Assembly (NCBI RefSeq): GCF_003367395.1
Contig: NZ_CP031417.1
Span: forward strand, 3,844,001-3,908,000
Length of the DNA stretch: 64,000 nt
Direction: 5' to 3'
From: Pseudolabrys taiwanensis
GTDB taxonomy: Bacteria; Pseudomonadota; Alphaproteobacteria; Rhizobiales; Xanthobacteraceae
Below the pieces are notes generated by a model that saw only the letters and a list, made by a program, of their open reading frames with translations, searched no databases and had not been told where the DNA came from. Made by a program: the position numbers and the translations under genes. This document shows, in pieces, positions 9,789 through 18,848 of this stretch (its first letter is position 1; each line of letters begins with the position of its first letter).

Positions 9789-10652
9789 TCAGTGCTGCGT
9801 GATCAATTCGCGAAGCACCGTTTCGAACGTGACGGTGCCCGTGCGCTGCTCGGTCCGGTTTCGCTCGAAATCGATCCAGCCCTCATTGAAGCCGTCGAGC
9901 ATCCGGATACGAGCGGCCGGATGCTGCATCCCCTGCGCGCGGAACTGCGCTTCCCAGGTTTCGCGGGGGATAGCGACCGCTTCAACGGAACGCCCAAGCG
10001 CAGCGGCGAAGCCGGCGGCCTCATCATTGGCGCTGTACTTGCGCGGGCCTGTGAGTTCGATCGTGCGCGTGCCTGTCCATGTTTCCTGCAGTAGCTCTGC
10101 CGCGACCCGACCGATGTCCTTGACGCTCACACGGTCTATCGCATGATCGAGCGGCTGCAGATGGCTATGGATTTGCCCCTCACGCGCCGCCGCCACGTCC
10201 CAAGACGCATTCTCCATGAACCAGGCTGCGCGCAGGAAGGCGACAGGAATGCCGGTTTCCGCAAGGGCGTGCTCGTATATCCCACCCCAGTTGAGGAGGT
10301 TGAACTCGCGCACCTGAGCCCCGACCGTGGAGAGCAATACCACACGGGCCGGCTTGACCTTCGAGATCGCGCGCGCCGCGGCAGCGACACGATGCCGACT
10401 GTCGGTGAATGCGGCGTCGGAATCGTAATTGGGCGGGTTCATCAGGAACAGGCCCTCAACCCTCTCGAAGGCGCGTTCCAACGCCGTTTGGTCGCCAGCA
10501 TCGGGAACGACCGCGATCTCGCAGCCGCGTGCTTTCCACGCGGCGCCCTTTTCCTCGCTCCGTACGACGGCGCGGATCTGATGACCTGCATTAAGCAGAG
10601 CGGTCGCGGCGACCGCACCGACCTTTCCCGTTATTCCCGCAATGGCGAACAT
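9789..10652 (-). CDS. NmrA-type NAD(P)-binding oxidoreductase
   Basis: About 287 residues of an atypical SDR: an N-terminal glycine motif AGITGKVG for NAD(P), VVLLSTVGAQ and FLRAAWFMEN, typical of NmrA/quinone-reductase-2-like proteins. The substrate cannot be read from sequence. The Shine-Dalgarno GGAG sits right against the first ATG (10658) but is well placed for the second (10652), which I chose. It is divergent from the LysR regulator at 10763 and probably forms an operon with the broken SDR downstream, an arrangement typical of a LysR-controlled redox or xenobiotic response. Confidence 0.82.
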   Translation of the reverse strand: MFAIAGITGKVGAVAATALLNAGHQIRAVVRSEEKGAAWKARGCEIAVVPDAGDQTALERAFERVEGLFLMNPPNYDSDAAFTDSRHRVAAAARAISKVKPARVVLLSTVGAQVREFNLLNWGGIYEHALAETGIPVAFLRAAWFMENASWDVAAAREGQIHSHLQPLDHAIDRVSVKDIGRVAAELLQETWTGTRTIELTGPRKYSANDEAAGFAAALGRSVEAVAIPRETWEAQFRAQGMQHPAARIRMLDGFNEGWIDFERNRTEQRTGTVTFETVLRELITQH

Positions 10653-10762
10653 CTTCATCTCCGTGCTTCATAGGTTCCGACCCGGGAGATAGCGCCCGAG
10701 CGGGCTTTGCATTAGCGTAGGGAGACTCAAATCACTTTTGCGGAAAGATCTGGAATAGATTT

Positions 10763-11674
10763 ATGGCGTTCGACGGCCGACTTCTTGACGGGGTTAGCGT
10801 TCTCGCCAGCGTCGTAGAGAGCGGCAGCTTCACGCGCGCAGGCGAGATCCTCGGCCTGTCGCCGTCCGGCGTAAGCCGGTCGGTATCGCGGCTGGAGGAG
10901 CGCATTGGGGTGCGTCTGCTGGATCGGAGCACACGATCGCTGAGACTTACGAGCGAGGGAGAGCGGCTTTATGAACTTGCCGCGCCGCACCTTCTCGGCA
11001 TCGAGGAGGCGGCCAACCTCACGGCTGGCACACTCGGACAGGTGCGAGGCACGCTGCGCGCCAGCGTGAATCCGATCTTTGCCCGCAATGTGCTGGCCCC
11101 TCGCTTGCCGGAGTTCTCCCAGCGCTATCCGGGGCTCCAACTCACCCTGATCCAGCATCCTGATGCCGGCGATCTTATCGCCGACGGGATCGATGTGGCG
11201 ATCCGGTTCGGCCCGCAGTCCGGCTCGACCATGTCGTCACGGCTGCTCCTAGAAACCCGCGTCCTGACTGTGGCGTCGCCGGCCTACCTCACATCGCGCG
11301 GCCGTCCCGGCACGCCCGGTGACCTGGAAAAGCACGAGTGTCTTGAGTTTGTGGATCCCCAACGGGGCCGTCCGTTCGAGTGGGAGTTCCGGCGTGATGC
11401 GCAAGCCGTTGCGGTGAAGAACCATGGCCGTTTCACCTTCACCGATGTGGATACGATGATCACGGCCTGCCTGGCTGGTACCGGTATCGCCCAGGTGCTC
11501 GCCTTCGGCGTCGAAAGGCATATGGCGGACGGTTCCCTGGTCGAGCTTTTCCCAGACTGGCCCGACGAAACCTTTCCTCTTTATGCGGTGCGGCCGTCGC
11601 GTCGACTGGCGCCTGCCAAAACCGAGGCCTTCCTCGAGTTCTGCATAGAGATTTCGAAGGCTGCTGCGACCTGA
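10763..11674 (+). CDS. LysR-family transcriptional regulator
   Basis: 303 residues. The N-terminal winged helix has LASVVESGSFTRAGEILGLS and SRSVSRLEERIGVRLLDRST; the C-terminal periplasmic-binding-like effector domain includes DGIDVAIRFGP and the loop near VASPAYL. It starts 110 bases from the divergent NmrA-type gene. LysR regulators usually control a divergent neighbour, so the NmrA-SDR pair is the likely target (inference). I did not find an unambiguous T-N11-A operator in the shared region. Confidence 0.92.
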   Translation: MAFDGRLLDGVSVLASVVESGSFTRAGEILGLSPSGVSRSVSRLEERIGVRLLDRSTRSLRLTSEGERLYELAAPHLLGIEEAANLTAGTLGQVRGTLRASVNPIFARNVLAPRLPEFSQRYPGLQLTLIQHPDAGDLIADGIDVAIRFGPQSGSTMSSRLLLETRVLTVASPAYLTSRGRPGTPGDLEKHECLEFVDPQRGRPFEWEFRRDAQAVAVKNHGRFTFTDVDTMITACLAGTGIAQVLAFGVERHMADGSLVELFPDWPDETFPLYAVRPSRRLAPAKTEAFLEFCIEISKAAAT

Positions 11675-11959
11675 GGAACGGCCCCGCGCCGGCTGTCCTC
11701 GGCTGTGGAGTTAATCTCAACTCCACTAGGCAAAGAGCTCAAGCGCCGTCCACAAGGCGCTGCCGGGTTTCGTCAACACGGAATCCACACGAGGCGGGGT
11801 TGTCCGATGGACCGTGCGGGTGAGGAGACCGTCGAGCTCCCATGCCGTCGGATGGATGGCTCGAGGCGCCCCTTCTCCCCTTGGATAGGTGCTATCTTTT
11901 GGTTGAGGCCCGCTAAAATTGTGCTTGTATGGGCTACAACGTCGATGCCAGGGCATGTA

Positions 11960-12376
11960 ATGGCAGACCGTTCATTAACTGCCGTGGACGTGCTGGTCGG
12001 CCGGAGGCTGAGGATGGCCCGCATGACCAAGGGGCTCACCCAAACGAGTTTGGGTCAAGCCGTAGGCCTCAGCTTCCAGCAAATCCAGAAATACGAAACG
12101 GGCAAGAACCGCATCGGGCCCGGTCGGCTTCATGCGATGGCTGAGGTGCTGGGTGTCGCGGTGTCGTATTTCTTTGAAGGGCCGCAGTTCGCGGCGTCTG
12201 CGGGGGACGCTGAAATGGAGGCGATCCACGAGGCCCTAAGCACCCAGGAAGGTGTGCGCATTGCAACTGCGCTTTCCAGCATCTCAGATGCGAAGCTGCG
12301 GCGCAGCATCGCCGACTTGTTGGAGGAGATCATCGTGAGCAAGGACCGAGCAGCCGAAGGTCGCCGTAGACGTTAG
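11960..12376 (+). CDS. XRE-family helix-turn-helix regulator
   Basis: 138 residues. A helix-turn-helix spans about residues 8-65 (VGRRLRMARMTKGLTQTSLG, LSFQQIQKYETGKNRIG, GRLHAMAEVLGVAVSYFFEG), followed by a helical C-terminal tail ending in a basic run. ATG 11960 is chosen because homology with the paralogue at 8623 starts there. About 80 bases upstream are also similar to the leader of that paralogue, so the promoter was duplicated with the gene. The target is unknown. Confidence 0.83.
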   Translation: MADRSLTAVDVLVGRRLRMARMTKGLTQTSLGQAVGLSFQQIQKYETGKNRIGPGRLHAMAEVLGVAVSYFFEGPQFAASAGDAEMEAIHEALSTQEGVRIATALSSISDAKLRRSIADLLEEIIVSKDRAAEGRRRR

Positions 12377-12484
12377 CGCCAAGGTGAAGCCATGCCTCAC
12401 ACGTGAGTAAGGTCAGCCGCGCGCCTTTTTCGTCGACGACGACGGTGCTCGCCTTTGGATGAAGGAGCCGACTGGAGGGCAGTG

Positions 12485-12700
12485 TTAGTTCGGGTATTCG
12501 AGGAGGGCATTGCCGTCGGCGTCAACGGATCTGCTTGCCTCGTGGTGACACTGCTGACAGGTAAAGCGTTGCAACTCATATTTGTCGCCCAGCTTTGGAT
12601 GTGGCGATCGCCGCGTCAGCAACATCTGGCCATGACAGAGCTTGCAGGCGAGAACGTCATGCGCACCGAATCTGCTGGATTTCTGCTCTATCAGGTACAT
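12485..12700 (-). CDS. Small zinc-ribbon protein
   Basis: 71 residues with two Cys-x-x-Cys-His pairs, CKLCHGQM and CQQCHHEA, separated by about 27 residues, and a core RRSPHPKLGDKYELQRFTC. The pattern matches a very common short zinc-ribbon family of Bradyrhizobium-like genomes. The CxxCH strings could suggest heme, but there is no signal peptide, so zinc binding in the cytoplasm is far more likely. Function unknown. Confidence 0.65.
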   Translation of the reverse strand: MYLIEQKSSRFGAHDVLACKLCHGQMLLTRRSPHPKLGDKYELQRFTCQQCHHEASRSVDADGNALLEYPN

Positions 12701-12821
12701 GCAACCCCGAGGATTCTATTGCGGGAGCGCTAGCAAGTCTCTCGGCTACCGACGTTCTGGCGCGCTATACCGATGATTGGAGTTTAGACGGGCCATGATT
12801 TGACGACAAGCCGCGCTAGCG

Positions 12822-12923
12822 ACGAGCCACCACACCGCTAGCACGCCAAAGATTGTGCTGCCAATTGCCTTCAACCTATTTGTCGCGCGGCCCGACGCTG
12901 TTGGTGTGGAATTCGAGGCATGA
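12822..12923 (+). pseudogene. Remnant of a PilZ-like gene (copy 1 of a duplicated module)
   Basis: Two pieces of the PilZ-like gene at 23586-23843 are recognisable: one encoding TPKIVLPIAFNLF (compare TAKIALPNAFILL) and one encoding DAVGVEFEA-stop (compare DVVGVEFET-stop). About 50 bases between them are missing, and the 5' half is gone. The stop is TGA at 12921. The zinc-ribbon gene follows at the same distance as in the second copy, so this is a decayed paralogous locus and not a chance match. Confidence 0.7.
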
Positions 12924-13007
12924 GCGTATTGATGCGGTGTGCCTTAATAAGATCGACTTTGCGAAGGCCGAGTGCAACATTGGCAGTGGTATTAATCGGA
13001 GGTCATC

Positions 13008-13178
13008 ATGTCCACGGCTGTGCTGGCCGTTTGCCCAAGGTGTGACCTGCCGCTCACATACCGATGCACGGAGAGGGTAGCGCGCGCAGGTTCTCACGAA
13101 GAGCTTGACGTGTTTGAATGCATGGCATGCGGCCGTTTGGCCACGTGTATCACGAATACCAAGCAGCCAAAGCCATAG
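13008..13178 (+). CDS. Small zinc-ribbon protein (intact member of the PilZ/ribbon duplication)
   Basis: 56 residues, below usual gene-caller limits. Two Cys pairs, CPRCDLP and CMACGRL, frame the core LPLTYRCTERVARAG. The start ATG is preceded by CGGAGGTCATC, a strong ribosome site. It is paralogous to 23928-24127, which has lost its frame. Downstream of a PilZ remnant. No function can be read beyond probable zinc binding. Confidence 0.68.
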   Translation: MSTAVLAVCPRCDLPLTYRCTERVARAGSHEELDVFECMACGRLATCITNTKQPKP

Positions 13179-13798
13179 AACGACATTAACGACCGCTCGG
13201 CCGTGGCGTCCTGGGACACCCCTGATTAGGTGCTCGGATCGCGCCGACGCGATCGAGGTCACCTTTGAACCTTCGTTCAATAAGTACATTGGATCGAACG
13301 TGCAGGATCAATGCCGTAGGCCGCGGATTTCGCGATTGCATTCGTTCAAAGGCGCACGGGCAGTCTATGCGACGCGGCTATGAGGCGAGCGGGAAGCCGG
13401 CCGCGCCACGCTGTGCGCATTGTTAGGGCGCTATGGATCGATCGGAGATAACTTGAAGTTACAACAAAGCGAGGCCTATTCACCACTTTCAATGCTCGAA
13501 ATGTGGAAAAACCGAAATTATCGATCATTTGCACCAATTGCTGGTGCCCTAATCTAACCAGGCTAGAACTCCCGACGCTCACTCAACGCCGCCTCGATGG
13601 CGCTCACCGAATCGCCGACGCAGTCCACGATCTTCTTAAGACAGTCCGGTGATCCCAAATTTCTGGCTCCAGTAGTGGAGTTCATAATCTTCGCCGACGT
13701 TGATCCGCCCGCGGTCGTGGATGCCGCGGTTGAGTTTGCTATTGTCCATACGTTCTCCCACACGTTAGGCGTTCCGCTATCCAAAGTGTGAGCGCGCC
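13179..13798. other. No convincing gene; overlapping open frames on both strands
   Basis: No recognisable protein or RNA. Between 13563 and 13796 both strands are open (73 residues leftward, 64 rightward), but neither product resembles a family I know and neither has a clear ribosome site. The rest looks like decayed intergenic sequence. Confidence 0.3.
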
Positions 13799-14275
13799 AT
13801 GTTGAATCCGCTTGCCGGTAATGACGCGACGGACGGCGATTTGCAGGCTGCTTTCAGTCATCGGCGTGTGGCCTCTGTCCGGACACCATGTTCCTTTGAT
13901 GCAGCTATGTTCGACGATTGTGGCGATGTGCGCGCGCGGTACAAGCTCCTTTCCTCCGCTTTGCGGGAGAGCTCTTCGAGTTTGTATCACCTGCGCAACT
14001 TCAAGATCGACAAGATCAAATTGACAGCAGTTTTACCAGCGCCATGGCGTCGGAGCGGAGAGTACCGCGATTGTGAGGGCATTGGTGGGCTTGGCAACGG
14101 GCTCGGGCTCACCATTACCGCAGAAGGCGTCGAGGGCCGCAGCCAATGTGATGAACTGATAAGGCAAGGCTGCCAGCAGGCCCAAGGGTTCTTGTTCAGC
14201 AAGTCTGTGCCGGCTGCAGAAGTGCCCGGATTATATAGCCTTCACGCGCAAGGCGGTCGCAAGGCATCTGCTTGA
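13799..14275 (+). pseudogene. Decayed EAL-domain gene (C-terminal part)
   Basis: From about 13966 the translation resembles the end of an EAL phosphodiesterase: SSSLYHLRNFKIDKIK, then after a shift DSSFTSAM, then AIVRALVGL in that second frame, then back to the first frame with GNGLGLTITAEGVEG and GCQQAQGFLFSK. At least two indels, near 14018 and 14094, break the reading frame. The catalytic EAL motif region is absent. An intact homologue is the C-terminal half of the protein at 25027-27429 (FDKIKIDRSF, TTAEGVETAEQ). It is a relic and should not hydrolyse c-di-GMP. Confidence 0.78.
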
Positions 14276-14540
14276 CGTGTGCGAAGGCGGGGCTCCGCGG
14301 TCCGCCCTGGCTGCACGTGCTCATGTCGGATGATGTTAGCAGTAGGACAACTCTTGCTGCGGCGCGCTTTCTCCGATGATCAGCGGTTGGGGCTGGTAAT
14401 TAGCGTTTCCAAGTACTGAGAGCCCGTAATCGGGACCATTCGGTGGCAGTTGCAATGGGTCGCACGGCTACGGGTTTGCGTTAAATCAACGCGCCTGTCT
14501 GTAACTCGGTATTCCTCGCGGGTGGCGGAGGATTACTGAA

Positions 14541-14699
14541 GTGGGCCAGATGGCGGATCTGTACCGAGCACAAGCTGCGCAATGCTTCGAGCGGGCGTTC
14601 GGAGCGCCCGATAAAGAACAGCGGGCCTTGTGGGAACAATTAGCCCGTTATTGGGAGATGATGGCCGACGCCCTCGAGGTCCAGTTTGAGCCGCGTTAG
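14541..14699 (+). CDS. Small conserved-looking protein of 52 residues
   Basis: The frame GTG 14541 to TAG 14699 encodes a mostly helical peptide with MADLYRAQAAQCFERAFGAP and LWEQLARYWEMMAD. GGAGGA lies about 8 bases before the GTG; an internal ATG at 14550 is the alternative start. Similar 50-60 residue proteins (YR.-A-.C...A...LW..LA..W..MA) are frequent and uncharacterised in Bradyrhizobium-like genomes. No membrane segment or metal site. Confidence 0.55.
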   Translation: MGQMADLYRAQAAQCFERAFGAPDKEQRALWEQLARYWEMMADALEVQFEPR

Positions 14700-14904
14700 T
14701 CGTCCCGTGGGGGGATGGCTCGCCGACTCTATGCGATCAATCGGGAATGTTTGCGCCATTCGGCGGACCGGCTTGTCAGAGTGCCTGAGCTGTTTGAGCT
14801 CAAGTCGTCCCGCCTTTCACGCCAACGGGCCGGATGGACAATAATGCGCCTGCCGCCGTTGACCCGCATGGAGGCCCGATCGCTCTCGTGCGGGTATTTT
14901 GCTC

Positions 14905-15036
14905 CTAGTCTCGCCGTACCAATAAATAAGCGAACAATCTTGATAGGGCTGTTGATAGAACTTTGTACGATGGGAGCTGACTGATTGCGGCGCCGGCCAT
15001 CAAGCCGAGAGATCCAAAGAGCACGGACCAGCCCAT
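14905..15036 (-). CDS. Possible small membrane protein or remnant
   Basis: A leftward frame open from about 15230 to the TAG at 14905 encodes a charged stretch (KGKKRARALTEEYRRLNQQ) and then a hydrophobic segment VLFGSLGLMAGAAISQLPSY. The only good ATG (15036) would give 43 residues starting inside the hydrophobic part. The longer product looks more protein-like but lacks a start, so this may be the tail of a truncated membrane-protein gene. Weak call. Confidence 0.3.
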   Translation of the reverse strand: MGWSVLFGSLGLMAGAAISQLPSYKVLSTALSRLFAYLLVRRD

Positions 15037-15231
15037 CACGAGGGCGAGAAATGACGCTTGCGAGGAATAGCCGCATCGTGGTTGCTGGTTGAGCCGCCTG
15101 TATTCTTCCGTGAGGGCGCGCGCACGCTTCTTGCCCTTCGGCCAATAGTGCGGTGCGTTTCCACAATCGAAAAGCGCCAGGAAAAATGTTTCCTTTTGAC
15201 CTGGCCTCTTTTCGCGACTCGCGCGTTCAGC

Positions 15232-18200
15232 TCAAAATGCGGCGCGGGCCTCGAGCGATCCACCGTTGCTACTGGAATGGCTGCTGAAGCGCCCGTCATA
15301 ACTGACGCGCAGACTCAAATTCTTGCCTTTCCAGACGTCGAAGCCGGCAGAAACCTCGGCCAGCGCCTGATCGAGCGGCGAGGTGACTGTAAAGGGTGCA
15401 ATGCTCGCCGGCGCGCCCTCGAAGCTCGCCGTCGCACGGAAATCGTCCTTGTTCAGGAACCGTACGCCGGCCTGCACATACGGCCGCCATGTGTAGCCGT
15501 CTTGCTGCCATTGCGTACCGATCTCGACCGCCGGCGCCGCAGACAGCACCCAGTCGTTCTGGCTCCGCACATTCAGGTTGAGGGCACCTGCTCCGCTTTC
15601 ATTAATACCGCCGCGCCATAGTCCCACCGCATCGAAGTCGATGTGCGGCTTGACGTAGAAGGCCAGCGTGCCAAAGGCATAGGCAAAACGCAGCCGCAGA
15701 TCGAGCGTGCCCGTATCCGCATTCCCGGCTGCCGTGCCAGCGGTGGGGATGCCGTAACGACTGGTGTCGTAGCGGGCGAGGCTGCCGCTCACGCTGCCGG
15801 CGACAAGCCAGTTGTCGCGGATGTATTTGAGCGCGGCACCGCCATGGAAAATGTTTCCGTTTGCAGAAGAGGTGTCGGTGTCGATCGAGGAGCGCTCGTA
15901 GCCGGCACCGGCATCGAGATACCAGTTGGGCGCAAACTCGCCTTGCACGCCTCCCGTGAGGCCGGCAGCGCTCTCCTTGAAGCCGGAGTAGCCATCATGC
16001 CCGCCGAACGTCGCGACATGCCCGCTCGGCCGCAGCCAGTAACAATTCCCTTCGCCCATCAACGAGGCTTGGCTGCTCGACAGCGGGCAACTGAACAGCG
16101 AATTGGCGAAGCTAAAGCTTGACCAGAGCGCGGCCTGGCTCTGCGCCAGATAGGCTTCCGGCGTAAGACGATCGAGACCGTTGACGAAGGCGCCGTGATC
16201 TAGCCCGGCGAGATATGTCAACATACTGCCGAGACTGCCACCGCCGGCGACAAAAGCCTGCTGGAGATTATCCCCTACCATCTGTTGATTTTGGGTCATT
16301 CCCGGCGGCGCGAAATTAACGGCGAGCACGTTCAGTTGAACGTCGGTCGGGTTCGGGTAAAGGAGCTGAAATTTCATCACGGCCGTGTCGTGCACGGTGA
16401 GGCCGTTATCGGCTGTGCCTCCGGCCGCAGACACGATGGTGAAAGCCTGCGACATCGAGTTCATGCTCATGTTCAGGAAGTGCGGCACCACAGTGCCGGC
16501 GAGCTGTGCGGTGCCGCTCACGTTGAGCCGGTCGGAGGTCATGCCGGTGGCGTTTACGTCCACAGCAAATGTCCCGCCCACGTTCTGCACGAAATTGCCA
16601 GTGAGGGTTGTTGTTTGCAACGTGCCGACGCCGCCCGGCGCCAGCGTGCCGCTGTTGGTGAGCGCGTTGCCGGCGCCGACGTTGACCGTCGAACCACTGT
16701 TGAAGAGGCCGCCCGAAAGATTGTTGAAGATGTTGACGCCACTGCCAAGATCTACATCGCCCGTGATGATGCCCGAATTGTTCACGGTGTCGCCGCCGCC
16801 GCCGCCGAGGATCGCGGCCGTGCCGCCGGTCACCGTCGCGCCCGAGCTGATGGTGATGTTAGACATGCTAAAGGCGGTCTGGATACCGGCCGTTGCGCCG
16901 GAGATCGTGCCGCCATTCACCGTTATATCGGCCGTGCCAAAGGCTCTTGCATAGATGCCGCTTGCTCCATTCGAGCGGATATCGCCAGTGTGCGTCACCG
17001 TAACATCGCCGCCGCCGCCAGTAGCGCGCGCATCGATGCCGTTGCCCTGTGCCGTGATGTTGCCGCTGCTGGTGACGACGGCGCTGGAGCCGCTTGCCGC
17101 ATTGGCATAGATGCCGCGGCCCGTGGCCGAGGTGATATCGCCGGTGTGCGTCACTGCGACACTGGCACTCGCATTATTGAAGCTGTTTCGCGCAAAAATG
17201 CCGTCGCCAAAGGCGGCGATGGCGCCGGTACTGGTCACAGATACTGCTGTGCCGCTTGCCGCATTGGCATAAATACCGCGCCCGTGGGCCGAGGCGATAT
17301 TGCCGGCGCTACTCACCGTGACATTGCCAGTGGCCGCACCACCCGCAGCCCTCGCATAGATGCCGTCGTTATCGGTGCTGATATTTCCGATAATGCCGAC
17401 GTTCACGGCACCGCTGCCCGAAAATGCGCGGATGCCGGTGCCCGTGCCCGCGTGGGTCGTGGTGATATCGCCGGTGTGCTGCACCGTGACACCGTGAGCT
17501 CCGTGCGCATAAATGCCGTCACCGCCCCCCGAAATCGTGCCGCTGCTGGTGACAGTGACGACCCCGGTGCTCGAATAAGCAAAGATGCCTCGGCCGGTGG
17601 GCGAGTTCGAGGTGAGGTTGCCATCGTTACGAACCGTCGCGTCGAGGACACCGCGCGCATAAATGCTACTGGCGTTGAGCCCTCCGCTGGTGATGTTGCC
17701 ACTGTTGTTGACGTATACCGTACCGACATCCGACTTAGCGGAGATGCCGAAGGCACCGGCAGTGAGATTGCCAAGGTTGGTGACCGAGACCGGCCCGTTG
17801 GATGACGTGGCCCGGATGCCATTGCTATTGCTACCCGAGGTGAGATCGCCGGTCTGCTGCACGGTGACACCGGCATCCCCGCTCGCGAGAATACCAAAGC
17901 TTGACGCCGTAATGGCGCCCCTATTGATGATGGTGATCGTGCCGCCAGCGCCCCCGTTCAGCGAGAGTGCGCTGATGCCGGCGCCGATCGAATGGATGTC
18001 GCCGGTGTTGTTGATCGTGACCCCACCATAAGCGGATGCAGTGATGCCGGGTAAGGTGACCGCCGAAATGGAGTGCGGCGCGACGTTGCTGTTGATCGTG
18101 ACGGTGTCGCTTGCGCCATACCGAAAAAACAGGATGCCGGCCGTGCCAGCGGCCGGTGTGATGTTGGTGGTCAGCGAATTGACGTTGAGCGTGTCAACAG

Positions 18201-18552
18201 TGGCGCCGTTGAAATCAGTGGTGCTGCTGACGCCTCCAGACTGATCGCCGGTACAGGTGGCTGTCGTGCCGGCGATTGTACATGCCGCCGGTCCGGCCTT
18301 GGCCGGACGGGGCGTCATCATCCAGAGCGCGCCAGTCGCCACAGTGCCCAAGAGTGCCGCGCGCCAACTCCGCCCCTCGTTTAGCCCACGGAAAGTATCA
18401 GAGCCGTGGCCGGCCAGGGCGTGATAGTTATAGAGGCCATTGGGAGTGATCCGGCCGCGCAACGACGCACCCACAGCAGCAATTTTCGCATTGTCGCGGC
18501 GCGCCGCCGCATCGGGGCCCGCGCGCCCCTCAGCTTTCGACCGACACCGCAT
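15232..18552 (-). CDS. Autotransporter (type Va secreted) with repetitive beta-helix passenger
   Basis: 1106 residues. A long N-terminal extension precedes a signal sequence (about 62-86, cleavage after PRPAKA). The passenger, roughly residues 90-800, is built of imperfect repeats of about 30 residues around patterns such as GNITS..GRGIYANAASG and VTHTGDI, typical of a right-handed beta-helix. The last ~270 residues form an autotransporter beta-barrel ending in the expected Phe (EARAAF). The ATG at 18552 follows GGGGGA and an in-frame stop. The passenger is Gly/Thr/Ser rich with few Cys. Probable roles are adhesion or surface display; no protease triad is visible. The repeats create long open frames on the opposite strand, which I discount. 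Confidence 0.9.
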   Translation of the reverse strand: MRCRSKAEGRAGPDAAARRDNAKIAAVGASLRGRITPNGLYNYHALAGHGSDTFRGLNEGRSWRAALLGTVATGALWMMTPRPAKAGPAACTIAGTTATCTGDQSGGVSSTTDFNGATVDTLNVNSLTTNITPAAGTAGILFFRYGASDTVTINSNVAPHSISAVTLPGITASAYGGVTINNTGDIHSIGAGISALSLNGGAGGTITIINRGAITASSFGILASGDAGVTVQQTGDLTSGSNSNGIRATSSNGPVSVTNLGNLTAGAFGISAKSDVGTVYVNNSGNITSGGLNASSIYARGVLDATVRNDGNLTSNSPTGRGIFAYSSTGVVTVTSSGTISGGGDGIYAHGAHGVTVQHTGDITTTHAGTGTGIRAFSGSGAVNVGIIGNISTDNDGIYARAAGGAATGNVTVSSAGNIASAHGRGIYANAASGTAVSVTSTGAIAAFGDGIFARNSFNNASASVAVTHTGDITSATGRGIYANAASGSSAVVTSSGNITAQGNGIDARATGGGGDVTVTHTGDIRSNGASGIYARAFGTADITVNGGTISGATAGIQTAFSMSNITISSGATVTGGTAAILGGGGGDTVNNSGIITGDVDLGSGVNIFNNLSGGLFNSGSTVNVGAGNALTNSGTLAPGGVGTLQTTTLTGNFVQNVGGTFAVDVNATGMTSDRLNVSGTAQLAGTVVPHFLNMSMNSMSQAFTIVSAAGGTADNGLTVHDTAVMKFQLLYPNPTDVQLNVLAVNFAPPGMTQNQQMVGDNLQQAFVAGGGSLGSMLTYLAGLDHGAFVNGLDRLTPEAYLAQSQAALWSSFSFANSLFSCPLSSSQASLMGEGNCYWLRPSGHVATFGGHDGYSGFKESAAGLTGGVQGEFAPNWYLDAGAGYERSSIDTDTSSANGNIFHGGAALKYIRDNWLVAGSVSGSLARYDTSRYGIPTAGTAAGNADTGTLDLRLRFAYAFGTLAFYVKPHIDFDAVGLWRGGINESGAGALNLNVRSQNDWVLSAAPAVEIGTQWQQDGYTWRPYVQAGVRFLNKDDFRATASFEGAPASIAPFTVTSPLDQALAEVSAGFDVWKGKNLSLRVSYDGRFSSHSSSNGGSLEARAAF

Positions 18553-18848
18553 TCATTCCCCCATGTCCATTCCCGACCAGCGGCAATTTCCTCGCCCCGC
18601 GCGCCTTCGTGCGCATCGGCACACAAGCAGTCGGCGCCTCGGTGCGCCGTGACAGCGGCTCCTAGAGCGCTGGGCGGGGGCCGTGACGACAAGATTCGCC
18701 GGTCGAACACATTTTGAATTTTACCGCCTCCTGTCTATTCGTCATTGACTGGCAGTCTCAAAGACTTGTCTATTCGTTCCAAGCCGGTTGCGCGGCTCCG
18801 CCGTCCACGAGATTGTTCAACGTGATCTGGCAGTGACATGGAATCGCA

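Noticed and set aside
12485..12700. Two CxxCH motifs as a diheme cytochrome
   Set aside because: No signal peptide; spacing and surrounding residues fit the short cytosolic zinc-ribbon family.
16285..17805. Long open frame (about 506 residues) on the plus strand
   Set aside because: It is antisense to the repetitive, GC-rich autotransporter passenger; the product is Arg/Ala/Gly/Asp-rich and resembles no protein.
15900..18200. CRISPR-like or tandem DNA repeat array
   Set aside because: The periodicity is protein-level beta-helix repetition with variable DNA, without constant repeats and spacers.
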